This document shows positions 31,790 through 42,649 of a stretch of 50,342 bases of DNA, piece after piece; the first letter of the stretch is position 1, and every line of letters begins with the position of its first letter. The stretch comes from an uncultured Eubacterium sp. (lineage in GTDB: Bacteria; Bacillota; Clostridia; Lachnospirales; Lachnospiraceae): NCBI GenBank assembly GCA_945939115.1, contig CAMEVC010000018.1:1-50342 (forward strand). The letters run 5' to 3'. Under the pieces are notes generated by a model. It made no database searches, was not told the DNA's origin, and worked only from the letters and a program-made list of their open reading frames with translations. The translations under genes were made by a program, and so were the position numbers.

Positions 31790-33605
31790 TACTTCTGCTC
31801 CTTATTTTTCTTGGTGGAATAAGACATTTAGGACCAAAGCCTATCAGGTCACTGCGGTTGTTTGCAAGAAGAGCTTCCTTTACAAGGTCATAGTTTTCCG
31901 GTTTCTTGTACTGTATAAGAGCTCTCTGCATCTCCTTTTCGTGTCTTGATACAGGTGTATATACTCTTTCCATTGTTCTTGGGTCCAGCCCTGTATAATA
32001 CATACATGTTGATAAAGTTGAAGGCGTTGGATAGAAATCCTGTACCTGTTCCGGGGTGTACCCAAGGTCTCTGACATATTCCGCCAGTTCAATCGCTTCT
32101 TTCATTGTAGAACCGGGATGGCTGGACATAAGATATGGTACAACAAACTGCTCTTTACCTGTTTTGCTGTTAATTCTTTTATATCTCTTGATAAAACTGT
32201 CATAGACAGTCCTTGATGGCTTGCCCATCCGCGACAGCACTTTGTCCGATATGTGTTCCGGTGCTACACGGAGTTGTCCGCTTATATGATTCTCACATAA
32301 CTCCCGTAAAAATGTATCATCAGAATCCTTCATACAATAATCAAAGCGTATACCTGACCTGATAAAAACCTTTTTGACTGATGGAATGCTGCGAAGCTTT
32401 CTCAAAAGACTGATATAATCTTTATGTTCAACAACAAGGTTACGGCAAGGCTCCGGGTAAAGGCACTGCTTTCCTGTGCAGGCTCCTTTAGTAAGCTGTT
32501 TATCACAGGCCGGACGCCTGAAATTGGCTGTCGGACCGCCGACATCATGTATATAACCTTTGAAATCAGGATCATGCGTCATTAACCGGGCTTCATTGAT
32601 TATACTCTCATGGCTTCTTGTCTGGACAATGCGTCCCTGGTGAAATGTTAATGCACAGAAGGAACATCCGCCAAAACACCCCCGGTTGCTTGTGAGGGAG
32701 AATTTAATTTCTGAAAGAGCCGGAACTCCACCCAGTTTTCTGTATATCGGATGGTAATCTCTCATATATGGAAGAGAATACACATCATCCATTTCTGTCT
32801 GCGTAAGAGGAAGTGCAGGCGGATTCTGCACAACATACATTTTTTCTTTTATCTTTTCAACAAGAATCTTTGCACTGAAAGCGTCAGTATTAAGATACTG
32901 GGTGTAGAAACTCCTGGCATATTTTCTTTTGTCACAAGCTATCTCGTCATAGCTTGGCAGTTCAATATATTCATCATATATATGTTCAAGAGATTTAGCC
33001 TTATATACCGTTCCTTTAACATAGGTTATATCATGTACATCAATACCCGCTTCAAGTGCTTCAGCTATCTCTATAATTGAATGCTCTCCCATTCCGTAGG
33101 ATATAATATCCGCACCAGAATCTATAAGGATGGAACGCTTTACCTTGTCAGACCAGTAATCATAATGGGATAATCTTCGAAGTGACGCCTCAATTCCGCC
33201 TATAATTACAGGAGTCCTCTTAAATGTCTGCCTGATAAGATTACAGTACACAATAGTTGCATAATCCGGACGTAAACCAATTTTACCGCCAGGAGAATAT
33301 GCATCATTTTTTCTGCGCTTTTTATTAACTGTATAATGATTAACCATAGAATCCATATTTCCAGCCGACACAAGAAAACCAAGACGTGGCTCTCCAAGAA
33401 CAGCTATAGATTCTTTATTTTTCCAGTCAGGCTGTGCAATTATTCCTACTTTGTAGCCACGGCTTTCTAATAATCTTGTAATTATTGCGGCTCCAAAGGA
33501 AGAATGGTCAACGTATGCATCTCCGCTGATGTATACGAAATCACACTGGCTCCAGCCTCTTTTTTTCATATCTTCTCTGCTAATTGGAAGAAAATCCTTT
33601 TCCAT
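31767..33605 (-). CDS. YgiQ-family radical SAM protein
   Basis: A 612-aa protein with the radical SAM cluster motif C310-x3-C314-x2-C317 ([10 protein letters not shown]) and the long N-terminal cobalamin-binding-like region of the UPF0313/YgiQ family ([16 protein letters not shown]). The conserved GPTANFR stretch and a Cys-rich [12 protein letters not shown] follow. The biochemical role of YgiQ is not established. Confidence 0.92.
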   Translation of the reverse strand: MEKDFLPISREDMKKRGWSQCDFVYISGDAYVDHSSFGAAIITRLLESRGYKVGIIAQPDWKNKESIAVLGEPRLGFLVSAGNMDSMVNHYTVNKKRRKNDAYSPGGKIGLRPDYATIVYCNLIRQTFKRTPVIIGGIEASLRRLSHYDYWSDKVKRSILIDSGADIISYGMGEHSIIEIAEALEAGIDVHDITYVKGTVYKAKSLEHIYDEYIELPSYDEIACDKRKYARSFYTQYLNTDAFSAKILVEKIKEKMYVVQNPPALPLTQTEMDDVYSLPYMRDYHPIYRKLGGVPALSEIKFSLTSNRGCFGGCSFCALTFHQGRIVQTRSHESIINEARLMTHDPDFKGYIHDVGGPTANFRRPACDKQLTKGACTGKQCLYPEPCRNLVVEHKDYISLLRKLRSIPSVKKVFIRSGIRFDYCMKDSDDTFLRELCENHISGQLRVAPEHISDKVLSRMGKPSRTVYDSFIKRYKRINSKTGKEQFVVPYLMSSHPGSTMKEAIELAEYVRDLGYTPEQVQDFYPTPSTLSTCMYYTGLDPRTMERVYTPVSRHEKEMQRALIQYKKPENYDLVKEALLANNRSDLIGFGPKCLIPPRKIRSRSNEKNRKR

Positions 33606-33615
33606 GGAATTCTCC

Positions 33616-34362
33616 TTACTTTGTTAATGTCTGATAATTCTGATTATTCTTTAAAAGATTGACTTCTGTTTCGGTCAAAGACCTGTATTCCCCAGGTTTC
33701 AAAGTGTTATCAAGACCAAGTGAGCCGAAGGATAAACGCTTGAGAAACAGAACCTCTGAACCGACGGCTGCAAACATGCGTTTTATCTGATGAAACTTAC
33801 CTTCCTGTATAGTGATATTAACTTCAGAACAGTCCTTGTCCGAATTATAGGATATTATTTCAAGCTTTGACGGCATGGCAGTCAGCTCTTTATCAACAAT
33901 GAATCCTTTTGCAAATGTATCAACAATATCCTTGTCAATCCGCCCCTTTACTATGGAATAGTATGTCTTATCCACGTGTTTTCCCGGTGATAAAAGATTA
34001 TGGGCCAATGCTCCATCATTAGTTATTAAAAGAAGCCCTTCTGTATCCTTGTCCAGCCTTCCAACAGGGAAAAGGTCTTTTCTTTTTCTGGTCTTAATAA
34101 GATCAATTACTGTCTGCTGGGATTTATCTTCTGTAGCAGAAATTACACCGGCAGGCTTGTTAAGCATATAGTATTCATATTCTGTATAGCTTAAACATTT
34201 GTCATCAAGGAATATTGTATCCTTGTCTGTATCAACCTTGAATTCCGGTTTTGTAACAATATCACCATTCACCGTGATGCGTTTTTTTCGTATAAGCTCT
34301 TTTACCTGACTTCTTGTTCCTGCCTGCATATCGGCAAGAGCCTTATCTAATCTTAACAGCAT
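33616..34362 (-). CDS. RsuA/RluB-family pseudouridine synthase
   Basis: A 248-aa enzyme with an N-terminal S4 domain ([21 protein letters not shown]) and the catalytic [17 protein letters not shown] motif. Likely 16S rRNA pseudouridine 516 synthase (RsuA), but RluB/RluE cannot be excluded. Starts directly after the stop of the upstream methyltransferase gene, which suggests coupled translation of two rRNA modifiers. Confidence 0.9.
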   Translation of the reverse strand: MLLRLDKALADMQAGTRSQVKELIRKKRITVNGDIVTKPEFKVDTDKDTIFLDDKCLSYTEYEYYMLNKPAGVISATEDKSQQTVIDLIKTRKRKDLFPVGRLDKDTEGLLLITNDGALAHNLLSPGKHVDKTYYSIVKGRIDKDIVDTFAKGFIVDKELTAMPSKLEIISYNSDKDCSEVNITIQEGKFHQIKRMFAAVGSEVLFLKRLSFGSLGLDNTLKPGEYRSLTETEVNLLKNNQNYQTLTK

Positions 34363-35721
34363 TTACATCCATCTCCAACCGGCTAAATATTTATTCTTAA
34401 GCTGCCCGCCTGAATTCTTGCCCCATCCGAGCGGATAACCGTCAACACATACAAGTGTCCACCCTGATTTAATATCACAATCGCATACATCAAGAGTTTC
34501 TCCCTTAAGATAACGTACCACACGTTCATCTGACACAGGAAGATTAAGACTGTTTGGAAATTGTTCCATAGTAAGAGCCATTGCAAATGCCTGACTTGGC
34601 TCAAATCTGTTTTTCTTTAGCTCTCCTAGAAGCAGTCCGTTGCGGATAATTCTTAACCCTTTTTCTTCTGTCATATATGGTGATGTAAGATAAACTCTTG
34701 AATCACGGATATTAATGTACTCAGGATTATAGCAAAATCCAGTGTTATCCATAAATTCTTTCAGCTCATCAGGAACCTTTAATCTTGCCGACGGGCGTCT
34801 TGCAGAGGATGTTAAATCCTCACCATCCTTCTTAAACAGGGCAACAAAATGCCCTTCTCCCTGCATTTTATGAGGGAAAATTCTTACTGTTTTATCTAAG
34901 TTGTACCCTTCGTTGTCATCAAATCCATGAGAAAATCCCTCATAAGGCTTTATATCTGCAAGCCTCATATCCGGACGATTCTTTAACAGATGTTTTACAG
35001 ACTCCTCATCTTCTAACTTGGAAAATGTGCATGTTGAATATAAAAGCATACCCCCAGGTTTTAACATATCAGCTCCGGCAAGAATAATATTTTTCTGAAT
35101 CTGTGAATAGAATTCAGGACCATTTTTCTCCCATGCTTTGATAAGCTTGTTGTCCTTGCGAAACATTCCCTCACCCGAACATGGAGCGTCTATGAGAACC
35201 TTATCGAAAAATCCCTTAAATCTGCCGGCAATTCCCACAGGATCTTCATTTAATACACACAAATTAGGTACACCGAATACCTCAACATTCTTAAGAAGCG
35301 CTTTCGCACGGGAATTACTTATATCATTGGTAACAAGAAGCCCCGTATTATTTAACTTAGAAGCAAGTTCTGTAGATTTACCTCCGGGTGCCGCACACAT
35401 ATCAAATACGATATCGTTCTCATTAACAGGAAGAACATTGGCAGGTGTCATGGCGCTCGGCTCCTGAATATAATAAAGACCTGCATAATAGTATGGATGC
35501 TTAGCAGGTTTATCCTCCTCTGAATAATAGAAACCATTATCAATCCATGGAATCGGTGTTAACTTAAAAGGACATATTTTAAGAAATTCATCAGTGGATA
35601 TTTTGAGATTATTTACTCTCAGTCCGTATAACCGTTTATCATTAAAACTGTCAATATAGCTGTTGTATTCCTCGCCTAAAAGGTCTTTCATTGATTCTGT
35701 ATATCTTTCTGGTAAAAACAC
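34363..35721 (-). CDS. rsmF: RsmF/NOL1-NOP2-Sun-type rRNA m5C methyltransferase
   Basis: A 452-aa methyltransferase. The AdoMet site is CAAPGGKSTELA. The catalytic Cys pair is in DAPCSGEGMF and LLYSTCTF, and a C-terminal PUA-like RNA-binding part (VCVDGYPLGWGKN) follows. The start appears to be GTG behind GAGGA. Likely target is 16S rRNA C1407-type, by family. Confidence 0.9.
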   Translation of the reverse strand: MFLPERYTESMKDLLGEEYNSYIDSFNDKRLYGLRVNNLKISTDEFLKICPFKLTPIPWIDNGFYYSEEDKPAKHPYYYAGLYYIQEPSAMTPANVLPVNENDIVFDMCAAPGGKSTELASKLNNTGLLVTNDISNSRAKALLKNVEVFGVPNLCVLNEDPVGIAGRFKGFFDKVLIDAPCSGEGMFRKDNKLIKAWEKNGPEFYSQIQKNIILAGADMLKPGGMLLYSTCTFSKLEDEESVKHLLKNRPDMRLADIKPYEGFSHGFDDNEGYNLDKTVRIFPHKMQGEGHFVALFKKDGEDLTSSARRPSARLKVPDELKEFMDNTGFCYNPEYINIRDSRVYLTSPYMTEEKGLRIIRNGLLLGELKKNRFEPSQAFAMALTMEQFPNSLNLPVSDERVVRYLKGETLDVCDCDIKSGWTLVCVDGYPLGWGKNSGGQLKNKYLAGWRWM

Positions 35722-35823
35722 TTTATATTCCTCAATTCTTATTTTCTTGTTATTAAAATGTATTATAGCACATAAATCTTATTTTTTGAGAATATTATTA
35801 ACTATCAATATTAAAGAGGCTGT

Positions 35824-36690
35824 ATGATAAGTATAATACTCCTGTTGTTATTTATATTTTCAGCATTATCAGTACCTGTGTGCAAAGGTGTTTTGTCCGG
35901 ACTGTATCTGTTCGGGCTGAAAGTGTTTCCGGGATTATTTATATCATTTATTCTCACCAATTATCTTATTAGAATTCTAAGAGAAAAAAATATTTATAAT
36001 CCATGGATTATTTTGTTAGCCGGGATTATGACAGGCTTTCCCAACGGAGCATACCTATGTGCATTTTACAGACAGATTAATCCTGAGAGTACTCTGCCTG
36101 ACAAGCTCTCAGGTATAATCAATATTCCTAGTCCTGCCTTCCTTATAAGCTATGTATATACATATATACTTGAAAAGAATATTAATATTGTGCTTTTTTT
36201 ATCTGTCACATACCTTCCGGTTCTGCTTATAGCTGTAATTACAGTTTTAACATCTTCCAAAGGAATAAATAATATATATAAAAATAAAGCTGCAAGAATA
36301 GAAAGACATAAGCTGTTAACATTTTTCGAAGAATCTGTTGATGCCTCAGTGGATACTGCTCTCAAATTGGGAACATATATCATACTGTTTTCGGTAATAG
36401 TAAGTGTTATATCATACCTACCTTTAGACAGCCTTATTATCACACTTTTGACATATCCTCTGGAAATATCCAATGGACTAAATCTAATTAAACAGCTTGA
36501 TATTTCTTTAAGTATTCGGCTTATGGCTGTTTTCTTTCTTGATGCATTTGGCGGAATATGTATAATTATGCAGACTAAATGTGTGTGCAGAGAATATATA
36601 AGCATAAAAAAATACATATACCGGAAACTGGAACTGTGTGCTTTAACTGAGGCAGTTGCCTTGTTTCTGATATATGTATTAAAAATGTAA
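35824..36690 (+). CDS. YlbJ-like/Gate-domain integral membrane protein
   Basis: A 288-aa protein with about eight membrane segments. Features such as FPGLFISFILTNYL and GIMTGFPNGAYLC fit the nucleoside-recognition Gate family seen in the sporulation protein YlbJ. It is shorter than Bacillus YlbJ (about 400 aa). It lies alone on the plus strand between two minus-strand groups. Its role in this organism is uncertain. Confidence 0.55.
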   Translation: MISIILLLLFIFSALSVPVCKGVLSGLYLFGLKVFPGLFISFILTNYLIRILREKNIYNPWIILLAGIMTGFPNGAYLCAFYRQINPESTLPDKLSGIINIPSPAFLISYVYTYILEKNINIVLFLSVTYLPVLLIAVITVLTSSKGINNIYKNKAARIERHKLLTFFEESVDASVDTALKLGTYIILFSVIVSVISYLPLDSLIITLLTYPLEISNGLNLIKQLDISLSIRLMAVFFLDAFGGICIIMQTKCVCREYISIKKYIYRKLELCALTEAVALFLIYVLKM

Positions 36691-36699
36691 GTTAAAAAA

Positions 36700-37308
36700 T
36701 TAATTCTCGTCAGGAGATATCTGGTTATCTGTTAAATCAGATGCTTCTTCAGCACCCTCTGACTCTCCCTCTTCTATCCCACTAAGCTCATTTCTGTTAT
36801 TGTTAACAATAGAAAGAACATTTTCAAGACTTGAAAGAAGAGAATTATATTTCTCTTTATTGTCCTTGATTGAATGTTCAATTATATACTGGAGTTTAGC
36901 TAGCATATCATCTGTATACTGCATTGCGCTGTATCTGATGCTGTTGGCTTCCTCAGTTGCATTGTCGAGGATTGTCTGAGCCTGTGCAGTTGCCTGTTCA
37001 ATAAGCTGATTAGCCTGTGCGTATGCTCTCTGCATAATCTCGTGTTCATTAATAAGCTCTTCTGTCTGAATCTGAGCAGCATTGATTATAGCCTCAGCTT
37101 GTTCTTTAGCGTCAGCAAGAATGGCTTCCTTATTACTTAAAATCTTCTGATACTTCTTGACTTCGTCAGGAGTCTTTAATCTTAACTCTGTAAGCATATC
37201 CTCCAACTGTTCTTTGTTGACAATAATCTTAACATTTGACAACGGATAGTATTTACAATTATCAATATAACTCTCAATATCACTTATTAACTGCTCAATT
37301 CTGCTCAT
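36700..37308 (-). CDS. Coiled-coil protein of unknown function
   Basis: A 202-aa protein, not recognised as a named family. An N-terminal region (1-55) precedes a long Ala/Gln/Glu-rich coiled coil (about 55-135) resembling ATP synthase b-subunit or DivIVA-like helices, and an acidic tail (GEESEGAEEASD type) ends it. No membrane segment. It follows coaD by 23 bp in the same operon. AAAGGAG precedes the ATG. Confidence 0.68.
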   Translation of the reverse strand: MSRIEQLISDIESYIDNCKYYPLSNVKIIVNKEQLEDMLTELRLKTPDEVKKYQKILSNKEAILADAKEQAEAIINAAQIQTEELINEHEIMQRAYAQANQLIEQATAQAQTILDNATEEANSIRYSAMQYTDDMLAKLQYIIEHSIKDNKEKYNSLLSSLENVLSIVNNNRNELSGIEEGESEGAEEASDLTDNQISPDEN

Positions 37309-37331
37309 TTCTTTACTCCTTTATTAGTGTA

Positions 37332-37817
37332 TTATTGTTTAATCCCATATTTCTCATATACCCTGTCAATTATCTCTTCAGGAACAAACTTATGTATATC
37401 CCCTCCATACATAGCCATCTCTTTAACAATACTTGAGCTTAAATATGCATATTTGAGGCTGGTTGTAAGAAAAACGGTATCAATTCCCGGGGCAGCCACT
37501 CTGTTGGTCTGGGACATTGCAAGTTCATATTCAAAGTCAGTCACAGCCCGTAATCCCCTTATAATAACAGAAACATTATGTTGTGCTGCAAAATCAACTA
37601 AAAGACCGGAAAAGCTCAACACTTCTACATTAGATAAATCTTTTGTGACTTCCTTTAACATATTAACACGCTCTTCTACTGAAAACAATGGTGTTTTAGT
37701 ACTGTTATTTAATACCCCGACAATTAAATGGTCTACAAGACTTGCTGAACGCCTAATTATATCCAAATGTCCTAAAGTAACCGGGTCAAAACTTCCTGGA
37801 TAAATCGCCTTTTTCAC
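37332..37817 (-). CDS. coaD: Phosphopantetheine adenylyltransferase
   Basis: A 161-aa nucleotidyltransferase (step 4 of CoA synthesis). [20 protein letters not shown] start motif and late SSSIVKE motif. It follows rsmD by two bases, the common rsmD-coaD order. Confidence 0.96.
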   Translation of the reverse strand: MKKAIYPGSFDPVTLGHLDIIRRSASLVDHLIVGVLNNSTKTPLFSVEERVNMLKEVTKDLSNVEVLSFSGLLVDFAAQHNVSVIIRGLRAVTDFEYELAMSQTNRVAAPGIDTVFLTTSLKYAYLSSSIVKEMAMYGGDIHKFVPEEIIDRVYEKYGIKQ

Positions 37818-37819
37818 AG

Positions 37820-38380
37820 TTATTCACTCTCCTTTAGCTTAATGAAAATGTGTTTATTAGTCTTATAATTCTTAACCCTGACTGTTTCAAAACCACATTC
37901 ATCAATATAATCAAGAGGTGTATTGAGAGCCTCTTCAATTATTATTATGGTATACCGGTCGATAATATCAGAATGTGACAAAGCCTTCAATACATCATAT
38001 TCATAATCATTTCCATAGGGAGGATCCATAAACACAATATCGAAAACCTCACAGCCTGACAATCTGTTGACAGCGGATAAAACATCCTGTTCCATAACTA
38101 CAGCTTTATCATAAAGCTTTGTGAAATTCAGATTATCCTTTATTACGGCAATTGCAGGGCGTGAATTTTCAACAAACACCGCCTGCCTAGCGCCACGGCT
38201 TAAGGCCTCAATTCCAATTGCTCCACTGCCGGAATATAAATCTAAAAATCTGCATCCTGGTATATCTGCCTGAAGAATATTAAACAGAGTTTCTTTGATG
38301 CGGTCAGTTGTGGGTCTTGTATTATTGCCCTCAGCGGCTTTAAGCGGCATACTACGGGCTGTTCCAGCTATAACTCTCAT
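37820..38380 (-). CDS. rsmD: 16S rRNA m2G966 methyltransferase RsmD
   Basis: A 186-aa AdoMet-dependent enzyme. [12 protein letters not shown] start, [13 protein letters not shown], AdoMet loop [18 protein letters not shown] and catalytic motif FMDPPYGN. Adjacent to coaD. Confidence 0.95.
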   Translation of the reverse strand: MRVIAGTARSMPLKAAEGNNTRPTTDRIKETLFNILQADIPGCRFLDLYSGSGAIGIEALSRGARQAVFVENSRPAIAVIKDNLNFTKLYDKAVVMEQDVLSAVNRLSGCEVFDIVFMDPPYGNDYEYDVLKALSHSDIIDRYTIIIIEEALNTPLDYIDECGFETVRVKNYKTNKHIFIKLKESE

Positions 38381-38402
38381 ATCGATTGATTCCTTTTATA
38401 TA

Positions 38403-40892
38403 TTATTCAAAAAATTTCTTTAATTCAGAACGCGAATTAATCTGAAGCTTGTTAAATATAACTTTCATGTTAGATTTAACCGTACTCTCAGCAATGAAAA
38501 GCTGTTCGGCAATTTCTTTGTTAGAAAGTCTCTGGGCTGCAAGTTTAGCCACATCAGCCTCTCTTGAGGTAAGACCATAATCTGCAAGAATATGTTCTGC
38601 TTTCTTAATAGCTCTGACACCTTTTTCATATCCCTTTGATAGTCTTGAAATTTCCTTGATAAAAGATGATGATTCCTTGTTTACAGCAGTTTCATTAAGA
38701 ATATCTTCAATTAAACTGTAATTATACACAAAAGGCATATAAAGTCTGTCTTTTACAGCAAGGTTAAGAGCCTCAAGCATGAATTTACGTGCCTTATCTG
38801 TATCACCATTATCATTGTTGGCAATAGCAAGAAAAATGTATGTATAAATCATAGGTACCACACAAGAAAAAAGCTTGTTAAGCCCCAGAAGCTGCCCGCT
38901 TATCCCGAGAAAATGATGATAATCTCCTGTCAGAATAAGATATTTGCTATAGAATGAATTGACAAAGCTAAGGGAAAAGAAATTAACTGTGTCCTCTATT
39001 GATTTCTCATTCTTCAGCCATGGAGCAATTTTATCCCTCTCATCAATATTACAGTAAATACAAGCCATACATATATCGGCCATTTTGCCAAGTGACATTG
39101 ACTTAAGATTATCTTTGGCTGCAATTTCCTTTATGTTACCCGTGTATACTTTATATTCGTCATTAATTCCTCTGTGCAAAGCGATATTAGCAAGAAGATA
39201 ATTAGCTGCAATGTATATTCCATACTGATTCCTGCTGTCAGACATGTATATTGCTTTGTTACACAGAATTTCAGCACTGTCCAGCTTGCCTCTGTTATAT
39301 AGAACCTCAGCTTTCATCACGGCCTCAAATCCTTTTCCATGTCCATTAGTTATCCTGTAATACTCCGGTGCACATTGTTCAAGCATAGACATTTCTTTAT
39401 CAAGACACCCAGCTTCTCTGTGATAAAGTGAAATAATTGAGGGACAATCAAAGTTAAATGGATAATTGCCGGCAATTATGCTTACAGGAGATTTTGTCAT
39501 AGATGAAATCTGGTTAAAAGATGTATTCATCTTTTCAAAATCATTGTAATTAGTAAAAGCTCTGATATATTGCAACTCGGCAATATATGAAATACGTACT
39601 GCTTCACTTAAGCATGGATCATTATTAATATCTGTCTCAATATCAGTAAGAAGCGTGTGAACCATGTTGTTTACATTAAGAAGAAGCATGGAAAAGCATA
39701 TGATGATAGAAAAATCATAATTGCCCTCCTTCTCTACATCCCAGTAATGATTTGCAATATCTGTAAATACATCCTTATTATTCTTGATAATATACGGATA
39801 TATCTTGACGAAATCCACATGACTTAAGTAGATTTTCTGGTATTCTTTTGATTTGCTGTACATAACCATGGCATTAAAGTAATCGCCATCATCCAGATTA
39901 GCATCAGCGGCCCGCAATGTTATCCTTCTTATCTCATCAACAGTTTTCTCCTCAAGAATACGAAGAATAAAATTATCAAATATAGGGTTAAAACGATATT
40001 TTCTTGAATGAACATCATAATCAATAAATGTAATTGAATTGAGATATTCAAGACATTTCTTCTCATCAAGAGAGGTCTGCCTTACGCACTGACTGAGTGT
40101 GAAATTGTCAAAGACACTCATCTCAGCAAGAAAATCACGCTCTCCCTTGTTAAGCTTAAGCCATATATTGTTTTCAATAAAAAAATTGGCTTTATCCATT
40201 ACTTCATCTATTGAAGCGGATTTGTTCTTGTATGCTTCCTTGTATAGATAAACTATATAAGGCCATCCAAGTGTCTTATTAAATATATTATTCGAGGTTT
40301 CTTTGTCAATTACAATCTCATTGAGCCGGAAGTAATCTTCAATATCTTTCTGGGAGAAAGCGAGCTCTTTCTTGGTAATACTAAGAGCATTCCCCTTTGC
40401 TATCATATTGATGATATTCTGGTTAGTAAGCTTTCTGACTAAAAATAAATATTTGACGCCAATAGCGCAGGATGAATATGAGCTTGCCAGAATTCTGCCA
40501 ATATTATCATCCAGCATTTCATCAAAATTATCTATGATTACCAAAACAGAATTCTTTTCCTGGTTAATCATGGATAAATAATTAATTATCGTATTGACAT
40601 CTTCCTCTGAGTCAGGAAAACCAATATTCTTAAACATTGCAGCGTAGGAAGGATTAAGTGTTTTAACAACATTGCAGAAATTATTCCAGAAAATTTTCTT
40701 AGAACTGTTTGCATCAATCCAAAGAACGGTATATTTCGGATAATTCTTAAAGAATGTTTTGCATACCATGGACTTTCCATAGCCTGATGGTGCACATATG
40801 AAATTATATCTGTACATTTCAAAACGGCAGAGTATTTCCTTAAGATTACCGGAAATATATGCTCTGTTTGATAAATACTTAATATGCGCCAT
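38403..40892 (-). CDS. MalT-like LuxR-family ATPase regulator
   Basis: An 829-aa STAND-type regulator. N-terminal NTPase with Walker A at residues 34-41 (APSGYGKS) and SVLVIIDNFDEM as Walker B. TPR-like helical middle. C-terminal LuxR HTH (LTSREADVAKLAAQRLSNKEIAEQL and IAESTVKSNMKVI). The inducer and targets are unknown; there is no adjacent regulated operon. Confidence 0.9.
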   Translation of the reverse strand: MAHIKYLSNRAYISGNLKEILCRFEMYRYNFICAPSGYGKSMVCKTFFKNYPKYTVLWIDANSSKKIFWNNFCNVVKTLNPSYAAMFKNIGFPDSEEDVNTIINYLSMINQEKNSVLVIIDNFDEMLDDNIGRILASSYSSCAIGVKYLFLVRKLTNQNIINMIAKGNALSITKKELAFSQKDIEDYFRLNEIVIDKETSNNIFNKTLGWPYIVYLYKEAYKNKSASIDEVMDKANFFIENNIWLKLNKGERDFLAEMSVFDNFTLSQCVRQTSLDEKKCLEYLNSITFIDYDVHSRKYRFNPIFDNFILRILEEKTVDEIRRITLRAADANLDDGDYFNAMVMYSKSKEYQKIYLSHVDFVKIYPYIIKNNKDVFTDIANHYWDVEKEGNYDFSIIICFSMLLLNVNNMVHTLLTDIETDINNDPCLSEAVRISYIAELQYIRAFTNYNDFEKMNTSFNQISSMTKSPVSIIAGNYPFNFDCPSIISLYHREAGCLDKEMSMLEQCAPEYYRITNGHGKGFEAVMKAEVLYNRGKLDSAEILCNKAIYMSDSRNQYGIYIAANYLLANIALHRGINDEYKVYTGNIKEIAAKDNLKSMSLGKMADICMACIYCNIDERDKIAPWLKNEKSIEDTVNFFSLSFVNSFYSKYLILTGDYHHFLGISGQLLGLNKLFSCVVPMIYTYIFLAIANNDNGDTDKARKFMLEALNLAVKDRLYMPFVYNYSLIEDILNETAVNKESSSFIKEISRLSKGYEKGVRAIKKAEHILADYGLTSREADVAKLAAQRLSNKEIAEQLFIAESTVKSNMKVIFNKLQINSRSELKKFFE

Positions 40893-40937
40893 TAAATCCC
40901 CTCTCTTATTAAATATATTGCAGATAAGAAAGAAGAT

Positions 40938-41948
40938 TTAATTCCACTCAGAATTATCTATCTCAATTTTCTTATCCCTTAACATAAGCTCCTTAACAGC
41001 CTCGGCAGCAGGCTTGTCTTCGAATAAAATCTTATTAACCTGCTCTACTATTGGCATCTCAATATTATACTTTCTGGCAAGTTCAAGGGCTGCCTTTGCG
41101 GAAAACACACCTTCCACAACCATATGGACTTCTTCCATAGCCTGGTCTTTAGTATATCCCTTGCCAATAAGAATACCTGCTCTTCTGTTTCTGCTGTGCA
41201 TACTTGCACAAGTAACAATCAGGTCTCCAATTCCTGAAAGTCCCGCAAAAGTATGTGGATTAGCTCCCATTGCAATTCCCAGCCTTGTAATCTCAGCATT
41301 TCCTCTTGTTATAAGAGCAGCTTTAGAGTTGTCACCATATCCTAGTCCGTCAGCTATTCCTGCAGCTAAAGCAATTACATTCTTTAATGCCCCGCCAATA
41401 CATATCCCCAGAATGTCAGGACTTGTATATACTCTGAACACATCACTCATAAAGGTATTCTGAAGATATTCAGCAACTTCCTTTTTTCTTGCTCCCACAA
41501 CACAGGTTGTTGGAATTCCACGGCTTACTTCCTCTGCATGGCTTGGCCCTGATAATACAGCCACATCTGCCTGAGGAATCTCCTCCTCCACAACCTGACA
41601 GAGAGTTTTAAGGGTATGTTCTTCAATACCCTTGGCAACATTAACTATTATCTGGTTCTGTTCCACATAAGGAGATATAAGCTTTGCTGTTGAACGTGTA
41701 TATGGTGAAGCGACTGCAAGCACAAGAACATCAGCCCCTTTAATCACAGTCTCTGTATCTCCTGAAATAATAATTTTTTCAGGAATAATGACACCCGGAA
41801 GACATCTCTTATGTTCCCTGTCTCTCTGAAGGGCTTCAACCTCATCCTTAAGCACTGACCATACTGTTACATTGTGTCCGTTGTTGTTAAGCAGCATAGC
41901 AAGACCAAGACCCCAGCCGCCAGCTCCTAAAACACTTATATTTGCCAT
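40938..41948 (-). CDS. gpsA: Glycerol-3-phosphate dehydrogenase [NAD(P)+]
   Basis: A 336-aa enzyme reducing DHAP to sn-glycerol 3-phosphate for phospholipid synthesis. NAD(P) loop GAGGWGLGLAMLL at 8-20, then NVAKGIE, VLSGPSHAEEV, KNVIALAAGIADG and LSGIGDLIVTC. Next to plsY, which uses the product. Confidence 0.97.
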   Translation of the reverse strand: MANISVLGAGGWGLGLAMLLNNNGHNVTVWSVLKDEVEALQRDREHKRCLPGVIIPEKIIISGDTETVIKGADVLVLAVASPYTRSTAKLISPYVEQNQIIVNVAKGIEEHTLKTLCQVVEEEIPQADVAVLSGPSHAEEVSRGIPTTCVVGARKKEVAEYLQNTFMSDVFRVYTSPDILGICIGGALKNVIALAAGIADGLGYGDNSKAALITRGNAEITRLGIAMGANPHTFAGLSGIGDLIVTCASMHSRNRRAGILIGKGYTKDQAMEEVHMVVEGVFSAKAALELARKYNIEMPIVEQVNKILFEDKPAAEAVKELMLRDKKIEIDNSEWN

Positions 41949-41986
41949 AATTATACTCCAATCCGACGCAAAATGCGTATAAAAAT

Positions 41987-42649
41987 TTATATTTTTTTCT
42001 CGCCAATCTTTCGCTCTGTACCGTTAACCAGTCTTACAATATTACTTCTGTGTCTGATAAATGCCAGGGCTGCAAGAAGAAAAACGATAACAGTGCCTTC
42101 TACACGGCTTGTGCCGCTTAATGGAAGCCATCCGAGCATGCCCCAGACAAGGAATTCAACAAAAAGCATTGCCATTCCTATCAGTGATGCAAGTGAGACA
42201 TATTTGGTTGTAACTGCAACAAGTGCAAAAATTCCAATTCCCAAAACCGTGAACATAAAACAGTATTTTGGGAAAAACATAAGACTTATCACTACTCCGG
42301 ATGAAGCTGCAATTCCTTTGCCACCCTTAAACTTAAGATAAAATGGGAAATTATGTCCCAATACAATACCAAGTCCACAGTAAAGGAATAAAAGCATTTC
42401 CGGAATATCTGTATAGGGCACAATAGCAAAATGTATAACTAAATCCGCCAATACTGCTTTAAAAGCATCTAAAAGATAAGTAATTATGCCGGCTTTTTTG
42501 CCGAGAGTCCTCATAACATTAGTTGTACCGGCATTACCACTCCCGTATTCCCTTATATCAATCTTATTAAACTTTCCCATCCAGTAACCGGCCTGAATGA
42601 GAGCTCCTGCCAAATATCCTAATAACAGAACACTTATTTTAATCAACAT
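41987..42649 (-). CDS. plsY: Acyl-phosphate glycerol-3-phosphate acyltransferase
   Basis: A 220-aa polytopic membrane enzyme. Family motifs are GSGNAGTTNVMRTLG, GHNFPFYLKFKGGKG and a late SLASLIG. It acylates glycerol 3-phosphate from acyl-phosphate. The start overlaps the der stop by one base; gpsA follows. Confidence 0.95.
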   Translation of the reverse strand: MLIKISVLLLGYLAGALIQAGYWMGKFNKIDIREYGSGNAGTTNVMRTLGKKAGIITYLLDAFKAVLADLVIHFAIVPYTDIPEMLLFLYCGLGIVLGHNFPFYLKFKGGKGIAASSGVVISLMFFPKYCFMFTVLGIGIFALVAVTTKYVSLASLIGMAMLFVEFLVWGMLGWLPLSGTSRVEGTVIVFLLAALAFIRHRSNIVRLVNGTERKIGEKKI